Source of the DNA: Schizophyllum amplum
Taxonomy: Eukaryota > Basidiomycota > Agaricomycetes > Agaricales > Schizophyllaceae
DNA length: 64,000 nucleotides
Direction of reading: 5' to 3'
Assembly: GCA_007026445.1 (NCBI GenBank)
Contig: VDMD01000001.1
Location: 620,001 to 684,000 of the forward strand
Made by a program: the position numbers and the translations under genes. The notes beneath the pieces are model-generated. The model ran no database searches. It was given only the letters and a program-made list of their open reading frames with translations, and had not been told where the DNA came from. Shown here in pieces: positions 1-10,126 of this stretch; position 1 is the first letter of the stretch; each line of letters begins with the position of its first letter.

Positions 1-3
1 CAT

Positions 4-632
4 GACCGGACTGACGCAGCGCTGGCACTCCCAGGCGATTGACTATGGTTGTCTCCAGATACAGTCGAAACTCTCATAATGGATAGTGTCTGAGCCGCCA
101 GAAATTTATTCATTATGAGAGATTATTCATTCCCGCATTGTCACATCCCCGTGACAGGTTGCCCGTGCGCGTGACAACACGCTACGAAATGTAACGCTGT
201 GAGTCATGCCATTGTTCTCGATGTCGGCCCGGTCACTAACCCCCTTTCGATGTATCACTGGGTCACCCGAAGCATCAGACAATGAATCTTCATTGTGAAG
301 GGAGCTGTATATATCATCAGTGACCTCGATTGAGTATGCATTGATGGCACAATCCCTGCCAAATGGGCCCGTCGAAATGAATAATGCTTCTACAGGCCTA
401 TCCATTATTCATTATTCATGAATCACCAATTTCCCCGCATACAAGAGGGGGTGCCGCTCGTTTTTGCCCAGATCCTATCCATTATGAGAAATATGCATTC
501 TGAGAGTATCCATTACGAGAGTTTCGACTGTAATGTCGCGGTATCAGAACTTGGCCTAGAAGCTGTGTTGCACCGTCCTTGACCGGATGCTACTGCCAGA
601 TGGACGCAGTGTCACTCATAAGCGATTGAATA
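4..632. repeat. Degenerate direct repeat flanking the MITE
   Basis: Bases 4-45 and 581-632 share a diverged string: both contain GACCGGA, then a GGACGCAG/TGACGCAG segment, then CACTC and GCGATTGA. The copies bracket the MITE. Identity is roughly 70-75 percent by eye with small gaps, so this may be an old local duplication. The left copy touches the edge of the window. Confidence 0.4.
60..532. mobile_element. MITE with TA target duplication (Tc1/mariner or pogo-like)
   Basis: The 26 bases at 60-85 reappear as reverse complement at 507-532 with a single mismatch. Both ends read TA followed inward by CAGTCGAAACTCTC, so the element proper is 62-530 (469 bp) with a TA duplication on each side, as in Tc1/mariner and pogo-like elements. 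A subterminal motif close to TATCCATTATGAGA occurs at the left end inverted, near 475-489 and at 507-520, with a related copy near 109-122. No transposase is encoded; the only long reading frame inside (127-405) has no recognisable content. Assignment to a superfamily rests on the TA duplication and is an inference. Confidence 0.75.
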
Positions 633-960
633 CCAGGTGAAGTCACGGTACCATATTTTTCAGCAGTCACCAGCCTGACAGCACGCCGAGAACAAGATCT
701 CTGCCGCCGAAGCACACACAGGCACGCACACGTATTGCCAAGGCTATGATAACAGAAAGAGAAGCTCCCTTCCGCAGCTCGAGCACGCGCATAAGGCGCG
801 CACGCCCGTAAAATAGAACTTCATTACTGATGTAAATTGAACAATGAAGGCACGACCGTGAGAAAGTCTTATGTCACGTGAGTTACATCACGCAGGCGCT
901 TCCCACTTGATGTAAGTAACTTTTACGCTCAACGGTCACCAGTCAACGTGTGCCCTCATC
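533..960. other. Non-coding stretch upstream of the first orphan gene
   Basis: No credible reading frame is seen. It holds a CA-rich stretch (about 713-732) and a small inverted repeat, GTTACATCA near 892 against TGATGTAAGTAAC near 909, about 50-70 bases before the next start codon. It probably contains the promoter of the gene at 961. Confidence 0.4.
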
Positions 961-1458
961 ATGGCCGCTGTGCATCAGAGCTCATCTATCCCTCTGGCTG
1001 CGCGCGACACCGATTCTGTCTCCCGCACGCTCGCCCCTGCGTCTGACAGGTCTGCACCATCACCTCCTCGCAACTGGCAGACATGTCCTCGCTCCGGCCA
1101 CCAGGTGCTGGGCTATCCGCTCACCGAAGCCATAGCACGCAGGGCTTGTCAGAAAATTTGTCCTATGCCCGACAATCCCTCGGCCGCTGCAGTTAAAGGG
1201 CACTTTGGCGCGATGACAGACGGCGTACCATGGTTACTCTCCGAGAAGATCCCTGCCGTACCAGACCGCAGCACCGTAGTTGTTTACAAGGACAGCGCAC
1301 GCATGGACCTTGGCGAGGTCATCATACTAGCCGACAATCGGGGCGTTGACAATGTCACTCGTCAACCTCCGGAGCCTGCGGTCGTGGAGATGATTGCGGA
1401 CGAGCTTCAGCTCGAGGGTGCGGAGCGCGAGCCACGCTGGTTCAAGTGTGTTTATTAG
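961..1458 (+). CDS. Orphan protein, tandem copy A
   Basis: Encodes about 165 residues in one exon; I do not recognise the family. The C-terminal two thirds align without gaps, apart from one or two residues, to the neighbour at 1832-2326. Conserved strings include WQTCPRSG, HQVLG, PWLLSEK, VYKDSARM, LADNRG and AEREPRWFKCV. The N-terminus (about residues 1-38) is Ser/Pro-rich and not conserved. There is no signal peptide or membrane segment. The stop codon TAG is followed directly by the donor-like GTAAGC, and an acceptor lies at 1527. The same arrangement is conserved in copy B, so the 3' end may be spliced and the C-terminus given here may be incomplete. Conservation between copies at the protein level supports a real gene. 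Confidence 0.6.
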   Translation: MAAVHQSSSIPLAARDTDSVSRTLAPASDRSAPSPPRNWQTCPRSGHQVLGYPLTEAIARRACQKICPMPDNPSAAAVKGHFGAMTDGVPWLLSEKIPAVPDRSTVVVYKDSARMDLGEVIILADNRGVDNVTRQPPEPAVVEMIADELQLEGAEREPRWFKCVY

Positions 1459-1831
1459 GTAAGCTTCAGACTCTAACCAGTCCATTGAACTCATGTTTTG
1501 CCTGGAGCTTGAGGCTCGCTTTGTCAGGGAGTCATCGCCGTACACGACATCTCACCGAGTCACGGCGAGGCGCTTGCCAACACAGTCAATGATCCTCCAT
1601 GCCATGGAGGCAATCAGCTTCACCGTGTGGGCGTATTTTCTTCTGAAGTTCTTGAGCCTGGGTAATTGTAGGGTGTACTTACATAACCTCCACTCTGCTT
1701 GAACATGCCATGTTTTACTCATAAAGTACATCGTGAGAGGCTGGACTTGGACGAAGCAAACGCGTGGGTCACTCGACTTGCACTTCAACGCGTGACGTCA
1801 CGCGTCATCCTCGACCTCAGCGACCCCCACG

Positions 1832-2326
1832 ATGTCGATAACAAACATGCCCGCCACGGTGCTGAACTCAGACGACATTGTCTCTTGGAAGTTCAAAACC
1901 TCTGTGTCTGACAGTTCCCACGCTCCTTCACCTTCTCGCGAATGGCAGACATGTCCCCGCTCAGGCTGGCATCAGGTGCTGGGCTTTACCCTCACCAAAG
2001 CCATGGCGCGCAAACTCTCCCATCGCTTTCGCTCCCTTCCGGATGATGCCTCGCCCTCTGAAGTTTATGGACACTTCGCCATGATGACAAACGCCATACC
2101 CTGGCTACTCTCGGAGAAGTTTCCCGTGCCAGACCGCCGCGCCGCATTGGTTTATAAGGACAGCGCACGCATGCACCTCGCAAAGGTGATAGTCTTAGCC
2201 GATAACCGAGGTGCAGAGGACAGCCCGCGTCAACCTCCCGCGCCCGCGGTCGTGGAGATGATTGCGGACGAGCTTGAGCTCGAAGGCGCGGAGCGCGAGC
2301 CACGTTGGTTCAAGTGCGTTGACTAG
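1832..2326 (+). CDS. Orphan protein, tandem copy B
   Basis: Encodes about 164 residues and is a tandem duplicate of the gene at 961-1458, in the same orientation and 373 bp downstream. Roughly two thirds of positions are identical from WQTCPRSG to the shared end EREPRWFKCV. The first 35 residues are unrelated to copy A, so either the starts differ or the 5' exons have diverged. The stop TAG abuts GTAAGT, and an acceptor follows at 2383, giving a 57-base intron-like segment that matches the one after copy A. Function is unknown. No domain, signal peptide or catalytic motif could be recognised. Confidence 0.6.
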   Translation: MSITNMPATVLNSDDIVSWKFKTSVSDSSHAPSPSREWQTCPRSGWHQVLGFTLTKAMARKLSHRFRSLPDDASPSEVYGHFAMMTNAIPWLLSEKFPVPDRRAALVYKDSARMHLAKVIVLADNRGAEDSPRQPPAPAVVEMIADELELEGAEREPRWFKCVD

Positions 2327-2383
2327 GTAAGTCTTCAAGTTCTTCATCTAGCTCATTGACTCATCGGTCACCTGGTGCTCCAG

Positions 2384-3031
2384 GAGATCATCTCCGTTTA
2401 CAACGAATGAGGCGCCTCAGTCCATGAGATCACAATAACCCATTACACCTTCGTCTCGGTATGCATCTTCCTGTTCTTGTCTATACAAGGGCAGGCTGTC
2501 CCTGTACTACATAATGCTCTGTTGAGAATGCAGCAGCGCGGTTGCAATCGCAGCACACACGCGCATACGCGCATGCACACACACGCGGACACATCGCTTC
2601 AGGAAGATATATGTCTTGAGGCCTGAGGCCTGATCCTTCCACGTGAGTGTCCTTCAGAATCCGAAGATTGAACAGACAGGAAATCGACTTCGAAAGGCGC
2701 ACGTCGTATTTATGATCATTGAGAAGTCAGAACACTTTCGGAATCGGCGTGAAGCAGCTTGAGGGCTCGGATCCAGAGTCTCGAACGTTCGGTGGTCACT
2801 GCAGGTGTCATTTGCTGGTCTCCGTCTCACTGGGTAGAGCCGCAAAGATCCAGAGATGCTCGAATGCGAGTTGGTCTGCGCCACAGTGCTCGTTCTCGAC
2901 GCTCGTGTTGCTCTACTGCTGCGACGAGGCTGTGTCGGAGTGTATGGTTGCCGTGCCTTGACATGAACCAAAGGACATAGGCGTGTACGAAGGGGACATG
3001 GACGACATTAACCTTCACGGCGACGGACGAC
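2384..3031. other. Non-coding, CA/CG-rich low-complexity stretch
   Basis: A purine-pyrimidine alternating tract, (CA/CG)n, spans about 2548-2596. No reading frame with recognisable protein content is seen on either strand. Confidence 0.4.
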
Positions 3032-3400
3032 GTGAGCGTGGTCCAGGAGCGGTGCGCGTCTTCGGTGCATATTTTGTACCTACCGGCCGTGAACTACACT
3101 TACACCCCCGCAGACCTCTACCTCATTCACCCGCCCTCGGACGCGCCCCAGAAGCCCATCGACCCAGCGCACATCGTCATTGGCCCGGGCGACTTCGCAG
3201 GCGGCGGACTCACCCTCGCCGTCCTCCAGGTCATCCGCGACACCCCAGACTGGCCGAGCGCCACGGGTGGCCAGGCCTCCTCATCTCGCCGTGGTGCGAT
3301 CTGACGCACTCGCTCTCGAGCATACACACGAAGACGGCGACGGATGTGATTCCGGTTTTCGGAGAGGCAGACGAAGGATCGTCCGCAGATTGCCTTCGTC
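3032..3400 (+). pseudogene. Alpha/beta-hydrolase (HSL-like) relic
   Basis: A short internal piece of the fungal alpha/beta-hydrolase-3 / hormone-sensitive-lipase-like family. One frame reads PADLYLIHPPSDAPQKPIDP, then HIVIG, then GDFAGGGLTLAVLQVIRDT. After a one-base frameshift near 3260-3285, the next frame reads GLLISPWCDLTHSLSSIHTK. The family nucleophile motif is GDSAGG. Here the serine is replaced by phenylalanine and one extra residue precedes it, so the product would be inactive. The N-terminal HGG oxyanion segment and the C-terminal Asp/His part are absent. It is a degraded fragment with no intact neighbour copy in this window. Confidence 0.7.
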
Positions 3401-3810
3401 GCCAGTCAGGCTATGGAAGTGTATCAACTTGCCTCCGTCGGCAAGCGAAACTTCTACCTGGACGATTTGTGTTCACGGTAATCTCAATAATACGATGCGT
3501 ACATCTTTTCCATTTCTCTACGCCTAAGTGACGCTTAAATGGATCCCTTGCTGGTTGCGTGTGTGAGAGCTGGCTGCACCGTCGCTAAAAGCTGGCGTAA
3601 GTTCGAGCGCTCGCTTGCCCACCTTCGGCGCCAGCTGGATCCAGGCTGGATCTGAAAAATTTGTTCGCGGTGCCTCGTAGAGAGCATGAGAAGTCCACAT
3701 TGTGTTATATATGTAACAAATGAGTTGTAGTACAGTATATATGAACAGAGGCATGATTCAGCGGTAGGTGCCCAGACGCTCAGCGCCATCGTTCCGAGTC
3801 CGCCGCGGTG
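3401..3810. other. Intergenic stretch, no gene seen
   Basis: Contains a short hairpin, CTTGCC-TCCGTC-GGCAAG, near 3429. It also contains the 3' flank of the kinase gene on the minus strand. No credible coding content. Confidence 0.35.
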
Positions 3811-6663
3811 CTATAGTTCGTCCGGCTTCAGATCTAGCAGATACCGTAATTTGCCCGTTTCGTCCACATGAGCCTCGATAACCTCCCACTGAGAGCGCAA
3901 GTATTTCTCCGGATCGTCTGGTTCCTGTTCGTAGCTCATATGCTTCCCAGCAACAAGCTTGAAGCGGATGTGGCGTTCTTCTTTCAGCAGATACAGAAGC
4001 TTGACCGTGAGTTTCCACCCCTCTTGGAAGTCTTCCGCCGGCTCGGGTGGCCTGTATACTAGCGATCCCAAGAAATGTGTCTTATTCCTTGCGCAGGTCG
4101 CATAGTCATTGATGAGCCAATCTCGAAGCTCGGAGGGCATGTCCGCTCTTTGACGCGCTCGAGGGGTGACACCTTGGTCGAAGGTTGCCGATGCTTCCTC
4201 TCTCGGAATGCGCCGATAGACAAGGAACGCCCATGTCAAAATCCAGGTCATGGCCTCGAGATCGTGTCGATAAAGATGAGGAGTACCACCGAGAGGGTGG
4301 TCGAGGAGGTCGATTGACATGAAAGGCACGGTGCCCGTCACGCCTCCGTGATCAGCGTGTCGTGATTTCTTGCCCACCCCAAGGTCCCAGTCGTTGAGAA
4401 CGCCCGTAACCCTCTTGCTCTCCATGTCATAACGCCACATGAGATTGGGCAGGCTAAGATCGTTGTGGTGAATGCCATATCTCCATGCGTTGAAGTGACC
4501 TGCGTCATCCTGGCAGTCAATAAGCGAAAATACGAACAAAATCTCGACGTACACTTTTGACTTTCGAAGAACACCGTCATAAAGCAACGTAGTGGCTGCT
4601 GCAATGCCTCTTCCGCATTGTGGAGTATTTCGCTGACCACTAAACGAAGGACCCGAGAACCGACGACCTGAGATTCGCTCTGTACATAACCCTCCTTGCT
4701 CGAGACCTTGCTCGTGCGGTAGTGAATGTTGAGGAGGCCTCTGATGCGGTCGGTCTTCAGCTCTTCGTAATCTTGCGTTGCGAAGATCCGTGGCATGTGT
4801 TCGGGAGTGACGAGATCTCCGCACTCGGACGCCGCCTCCAGCACTTCATCAACCAGGTCCACTTCGGACTGGCGAGAGGCATCCGGCCAGTAGATCTTGA
4901 CGACCAAAGGCTGCTCGGGGTCCACGGGGCGTTCGCGCCGATCGATACATCCGCCTTTGCACGTCGCCGTGAGCACGCGCGTGCCCCTGCCAGCCAGGCC
5001 GTACTGTCTGTGGACGGGGTCCCAAGGATAGATGGTAACATTCAGCGGGCCGACCTCGAGGCTGAAAGGGATTTCGAGATCCTCGTTCGGACGCGGTGTG
5101 CTGCGCGCCAGATGTACCGATCTCGCGATCGTGTCGAGCTGCGGCACAAAACCCCAGTCTTTTAGGCTGAACCGCTGGAAGGCGAAGAGCAGGACAAGGA
5201 AACGAGGCAGATCTTGGACGAAGTTGAGTCCGGAGGATTGGATCGCTCCTTCGTGATCAAACCACCACAGGAACAACACATCGTCTTGTAATATCGTTAG
5301 CCTTCGTCAGGCGTGGTCAATATAGGATCTTGACTCACCGAATACGACCAGATTGATAGTGTGACTTGAGGCCGTCATAGTCCGACTCAGCATCTCGGCG
5401 GCATACATAGCTGTCAGAGGTACGGGAAGCAGATGGACGGGCTGGAGAATCCCGTCTGAACGGTCCGAAGCAGCAGCTTCCTTGAGACGCTCATTCGCCT
5501 CGTTGTCTCTGATCTGCCTAAGCGCACTACCACTCGACACGTCCTGTAGACCGTAATGAATCCTCGCCGCCGTGACTAGAGCGAGAAGGCAGTGAGCACA
5601 CGGTTTTGTCAATGAGTGAAAGTGACGGGTCGCCTACATCCTGAGCTGAACGGGGCGACCATCAGGCGATCATCATTGTCTGAATCGGTATCGTCATCAT
5701 CCTTGCCATCGCCGGCCTCCTTCTTTGTTGACGCGGAAGCAGGCAGCGCGGATGCTGCAGTTTCGCTCAACTCTGGGGGTGCATGAATATTTGACTGATC
5801 AATAAAACTCGATGAACGCACTTTTCAGAGCCGCTTCAGGAGTTTCTGCATAGATATCACCCATCGCGGGTATTTTCTCCTGTAGCTCGATGCTGTTGTA
5901 CTTCTCCGGCGGTGAGGGGAGGACCTTCTTGATAAGTCTGAACTCGAAGGTGGATAACGCATCGATCCAGGAGAAACGCCCATCAGCGACAGGTTCCTGC
6001 TGCACGATCTCTCGAAGGGCCGCGAGTTTGTCTGGCTCAAGATCGAGTTCATGAGCTCGAGCGGCCGCAGGTTTGGATGTGAGAAGGATGTCGGGCTTGA
6101 GTTGGGTAATGTGGCCACTGTGAGGCTCTTCATCGACCACCCGCTCGGCGTTCCTGCAGAATATAATATCGATCTTGGTAGCCTCGTCGGCGTGAAGATG
6201 ATATATCGCGGGATGCTGAGTGGGCGTCGTGCCGTCTCCTCTCTTCACGCTTATGGTCTTGAGGTCGTCGAGGCACATGTTGAACAGGTCGATGAATGAC
6301 GCGTATCGATCTTGCTCTTTCGTCGCGCTGGCGGCACAACTGAATGCTCCATCAGCTCAAGCGCTATATTGGCAAGTCGGTATAACTTACTATGCAGCGA
6401 TATCCGACCTGTGACTCTCGCAAACTGGGAGGACCGACTCCAGGGTATTGTTCAGCAAATCGTCCAAGTCGACGTCTTGCGTATTGTCCCTCAAGCACAT
6501 CCGCAAGAAGGTCTTCAAAACATCGTCAAATGCGCAAACAGCGTGGTCCTCGACATCCCTAGCCATGTAAAGCCATGATTTCGGTACTCTCACATATGAG
6601 TTAGTATTACTAAAAGAGGCGCCAATCAGCAACTCACGTGTAATCGTGCAGACCCTCGCTCAT
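3811..6663 (-). CDS. FunK1-type fungal protein kinase
   Basis: A multi-exon gene with a C-terminal catalytic half typical of the basidiomycete FunK1 family (Pkinase_fungal). Visible motifs are VVKIYWPDASR (ATP-binding lysine strand), GIHHNDLSLPNLM (catalytic loop with Asp and Asn), LNDWDLGVGKK (metal-binding loop, DWD where most kinases have DFG) and GTVPFMSIDLL (activation/P+1 region). It ends LLDLKPDEL at 3811. The N-terminal part (about 5350-6580) includes an acidic linker, DGKDDDDTDSDNDD. Introns are visible near 5283-5337, 5579-5640 and 4515-4556. The start is uncertain: an ATG at 6663 follows in-frame basic codons that may continue into an upstream exon near 6690-6850. FunK1 kinases are expanded in mushrooms. 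Their substrates are largely unknown. Confidence 0.85.
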
Positions 6664-7189
6664 CCTCGCCCTCTTGGTGCCGGGAGTGCTCGCCAGAAGT
6701 TGCGGATGGAGAATGCCTGGCGGTTTCGCGTTCGGGCAGGGCTGAAGTTGCTGTGAATTGAGGAGAACGGGCAGACGCGGAGGACTCACCAGAAGCTGAT
6801 AATTGACGAGTCTGCGTCCTGAGCAGGCCCTTTGTCAATCTGCAAAACTTTGAGAAAAGCTGTCCCAAGTCTCGCGATTTGTAGCCACTCTTGTCAGCGT
6901 ACAGTGAGCTCACAGCAACAGCAGATGAAGGGAGAAGCAAAAGGGCACCCGCGCCGCGCGGATTCCACGCGGCTCTACGACTAAAACACAAGCGTGGCCA
7001 CAAGCCCTTCAATAGGCGCCCACACCACGTTTCCCAGACTTGACAGCGAAGAAGCTGCATGAGCCGCAGCGGCGTATGAAATTCGAACGTAGGATACGAA
7101 TACAGCGTGATGAACATCTGTGCAAGACGATGAGCACGAGGCCCCGGTGTCAAGTACAGCAAGACATTAGATACGTACAATTATCACTT
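6664..7189. other. Probable 5' region of the FunK1 gene
   Basis: On the minus strand an open stretch ends at a donor-like GTGAGT near 6800, and a CACAG acceptor follows near 6762. This suggests an additional 5' exon or leader exon of the kinase gene. No ATG in this stretch clearly decides the start. Nothing else is recognisable. Confidence 0.35.
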
Positions 7190-7948
7190 CTAGGCAGTCC
7201 CGGTGAACCAGACTCTCTGCACGACGCTCTCTGGCTTCGACCAGGTCTTGGACAATGCCTCGCGCGCCGTCGCTACCTTGGTCACCACCTCGACGGCGAC
7301 GTCACGGCCCTCGTCCATGTTGAGCGGCTCACGGCGCCTACACAGCGCGTCAAAGGCGTCGAAGGCCCACTCCGGACCGATCTTGTACTGCAGGTGTATG
7401 ACGATCTTGCGAACTGGGTCGATCTTGAGAGAGCCGAGGCGCTCGATGGCGAGGTTGCGAATGGCGACGAACTCCCATAGACTGGACAGACGAAGAACGG
7501 TGACCCAGTCGTCGACCGTTTGTGTTCTGAATTCGCCGATGACCCTGCAACACTACTGTGAGTGGGGTATATGCGGTGCGAAAGACACGCTCGACGGACC
7601 GTGGATTCAGGACCCAGAGGAACTTCTCGAAATCCTTGTCCGTCACGCTGGCGTCGAAGCGCAGCGGGGATGCGTCGTCGGTGGCATCAAGTCCAGGGTA
7701 CTGTTTCCCGAACGCTAGGGAGTGCGGGGCACGGAAGAGGCCCGTCCATACTCGAAAGAGGGTGCCGGATACCTGATAAGCGCTCGTCGATCAGGTGAGG
7801 TTGGGGAGAAGAGCAGAAAGCGACCCACTAGGATACTTAGGTTGCCGTCCTCGGCGTAGTATTCCGAATGACGACGCCCGATACCCTTGCCGCTGTGGCG
7901 AGAGGGATAGGGAGGAGGAGGAGAAGGTGCCGTGAGCGCGAGAGTCAT
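7190..7948 (-). CDS. Fungal BTB/POZ domain protein
   Basis: Three exons reconstruct a typical agaricomycete BTB protein of about 215 residues. Exon 1 ends RRHSEYYAEDGNLSILV and exon 2 begins SGTLFRVW, followed by DKDFEKFLWVLNPR. Exon 3 continues VIGEFRTQTVDDWVTVLRLS, then WEFVAIRNLAIERL and ALCRRREPLNMDEGRDV. This is the usual order: EYY..DG start, BTB core, helical WxFxxxRxxAI segment, RxEPL motif. Introns lie near 7751-7808 and 7532-7590. The chosen ATG (7948) gives the short N-terminus usual for the family. Such proteins are thought to act as protein-interaction or Cullin-3 adaptor modules; individual targets are unknown. Confidence 0.85.
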
Positions 7949-8645
7949 GTTACGTGCAGAGCCAGCGCTCTTAGGGCGGATCGGGATAGAGCCTTCAGCG
8001 AGATGATGATGACGTCGACCAGTGCTTCGCAGACGCCCATCTCCCGAAGTGTATGCCTTGACCTCCACTAAGCCATTCGCCGCTGCTTGAAGTTGTTCTC
8101 AACAGACAAACAAGCAATTGCACGGGAAATATGTTTCGCACTACACTGGCAGAGCGAACAGTGCGGCGTAAGGATATGAAGGTCAATTCGTGCGTGCAAG
8201 CTGTTCCAGTGGCAAATGATAAGTAGCATACCACAGGCCTCCCCTTATCATTCTTCTTTGACCGCTGGCGAGGGTAATGGCGACAAGACAACGAGGCCGT
8301 TCAGTACTGGTCCACGACCTGTTGCTCGGACGAAGGCGGGGGAGAGGGCCGTCACGAGAGTGAAGGGAGATGACCGCCGCCAGCCTGATTTGCACATTCG
8401 GGTATACGCAGCTGCAGCCGCAGAAGTACTGTATACAACGCCAACGATGGATTGAGCATCGTCGTCCTCAAGGTGAGGAACGACGGTCACCTTCAGGGTT
8501 ATCGGTTGGCAAACGAGATCGTGGTCAGGTCACATGTTGGTCACAACCGTCGTGCTAACAGTGACAGTGACGCAGGCGTCACGCAGCTCGAGGTCTTGTT
8601 CAACTTTACTATCTGCTTCAAATCTGCTTTTTATATTCCACAGTC
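7949..8645. other. Intergenic stretch between BTB gene and APH relic
   Basis: Several overlapping short frames exist but none looks like protein. Just before 8646, the string TTGGTCACAAC near 8540-8550 also occurs upstream of the intact APH gene (reverse strand near 25720). Promoter sequence was therefore probably duplicated together with the coding region. Confidence 0.4.
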
Positions 8646-9121
8646 ATGCCATCCACCGATGAAGTTCTCGTGATTCTCTCTTCCTCGCGGCCTATGCCCT
8701 ACTATGCACCTCCCCGCCGGGACGTTATCGACGAACGGGTGCGATTTGTTGCCACTGGCGACAAACGACCGCGGAGTATAGGGTTTCGCTCCCTGGTTAT
8801 CCCACTGGACGATAAGAGAGTGCTCAAGACCAGTATCAACGTACCTCTCAAAGAGGCCAGGGCAATGGAGCATGTACGCCAGGTCAGAGGCTTCAGTCAA
8901 CACTCTAGTGACGCGTTTACTCTAGGGTTCCGTAAGGAACTCACCTGTTTGATCCAGCTGTGTTCTAATTCTATACAGATTTCGAGCAGGAATCGTGGGA
9001 TCGCATGTCGGTCTATAGCTGGCTCTGCGTGTATGAACACAGCAAGGACGCCACGGACGGGGAACCGGACGACGTCGTTATGGACTTTCATAACATCATG
9101 CAAGCCTCGTACCCAATATGA
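8646..9121 (+). pseudogene. Internally deleted APH-family kinase copy
   Basis: A diverged duplicate of the APH-type gene at 24811-25681. The N-terminal part matches closely: both have MPxYAPP, a VIDE segment, VIPLDDKRVLKTS and the KEA.AME.VRQ stretch. The C-terminal end matches too: WDRM, WLCV, EHSKDA, GEPDDVVMDF and MQASYPI. The roughly 130 residues in between are missing, including the catalytic HGDFKGGN loop and the VIDWE metal-binding segment. The junction falls around 8925-8980. Splicing a 47-base GT-AG segment (8931-8977) would keep the reading frame open, so a short catalytically dead protein is possible. It is more likely a deletion relic. Confidence 0.8.
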
Positions 9122-9339
9122 TGCATCTCATTCGCGTCGAATATCGTGCGTGTCCCAGAGCACGACAAAACGCTAGGCAGCCCGTGTTCCTGATACTTGA
9201 TTCCTCCTGAAAGGACACGAAGACGGGCCCTGTCTAGGCCTTGACAAGGATACCAGCCCCGCCGGCGCACTGCGCTGAAGTTTAGTCAAAAGTGAGATCG
9301 TCATGCGCCAGACGAAAGTCGATACCTAAGTGGACCCCT

Positions 9340-9865
9340 CTAGGGGGTATAGGGCCTTGAGGGGCGACTCCCCAATGGCGAATTTTGTACAGCACGTCGA
9401 GGAAGCACGATCTTCTTAACCAGTTTGCCCTTGACGCAGAACTCTACCATTTCCCCGTCGTGTGCCATGAACGTCTCGCGTCCGATACGGTCGAGGCAGC
9501 GAATGCGTTCGAGAGATTGGATCTGCGCACGCTGCTGGTTGCTGTTCGTCGTGTACATAGATAGAAGCCGCGGCTGGTGTAGGACGTCGCCGGAATCGTT
9601 GTCGACGATACTCCAGCAAACAGCCAATGAGGCGTCGTACAAGCCACCCATCCACAGGCGTGCGTGATATTTCTGTCCGGTACTATATCGACGCGCTGAA
9701 CCGTGGTGTCGTCCGGCGCAGGGATCCCCTGCAGAACCACATGAGCTGTTATCCATTCGTTCAAGAGCGACGTACCCCAGCAAATTCTGTATTCGCATGA
9801 GCGGCTTTGATGTCCTGCATGGCCTTCTGCAGGTCGCCGCACTTATGTTGAATGATGAGGTCCAT
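9340..9865 (-). CDS. Doubtful orphan gene
   Basis: On the minus strand an ATG at 9865 opens a short exon reading MDLIIQHKCGDLQKAMQDIK. A donor GTACGT and an acceptor CTGCAG (47-base intron) follow. Beyond this, two overlapping frames are open. One (to 9340) has the more protein-like composition, with MGGLYDASLAVCWSIVDND and GRETFMAHDGEMVEFCVKGK. I could not join it cleanly to the first exon, so the gene may be broken or my model wrong. Function is not recognised. Confidence 0.3.
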
Positions 9866-10126
9866 CAAGATTCAAGTGGCAGTCTCGCCCGGAACTCGAG
9901 TTGAAGACCGAATTGGGCTGTGGGCCAAGACATATATGTCCAGGACGATGACTCGGTCTCAAAACAGTATGCAGATCATACTTACCTACGTTGTACAGCC
10001 CGTGGGTATGCTCAAGTCTTGGCGATTTGTAGACGATGAAGTCTGGATGCTCGTTTTCCCAGACTGAGTTGCATGAAGGGTATGTCGGACGCATCTACAC
10101 AAGTACAACATTGATAATCGATACAT

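Noticed and set aside
127..405. A 92-codon minus-strand frame inside the MITE
   Set aside because: No transposase motif and it lies entirely between the inverted repeats; chance frame.
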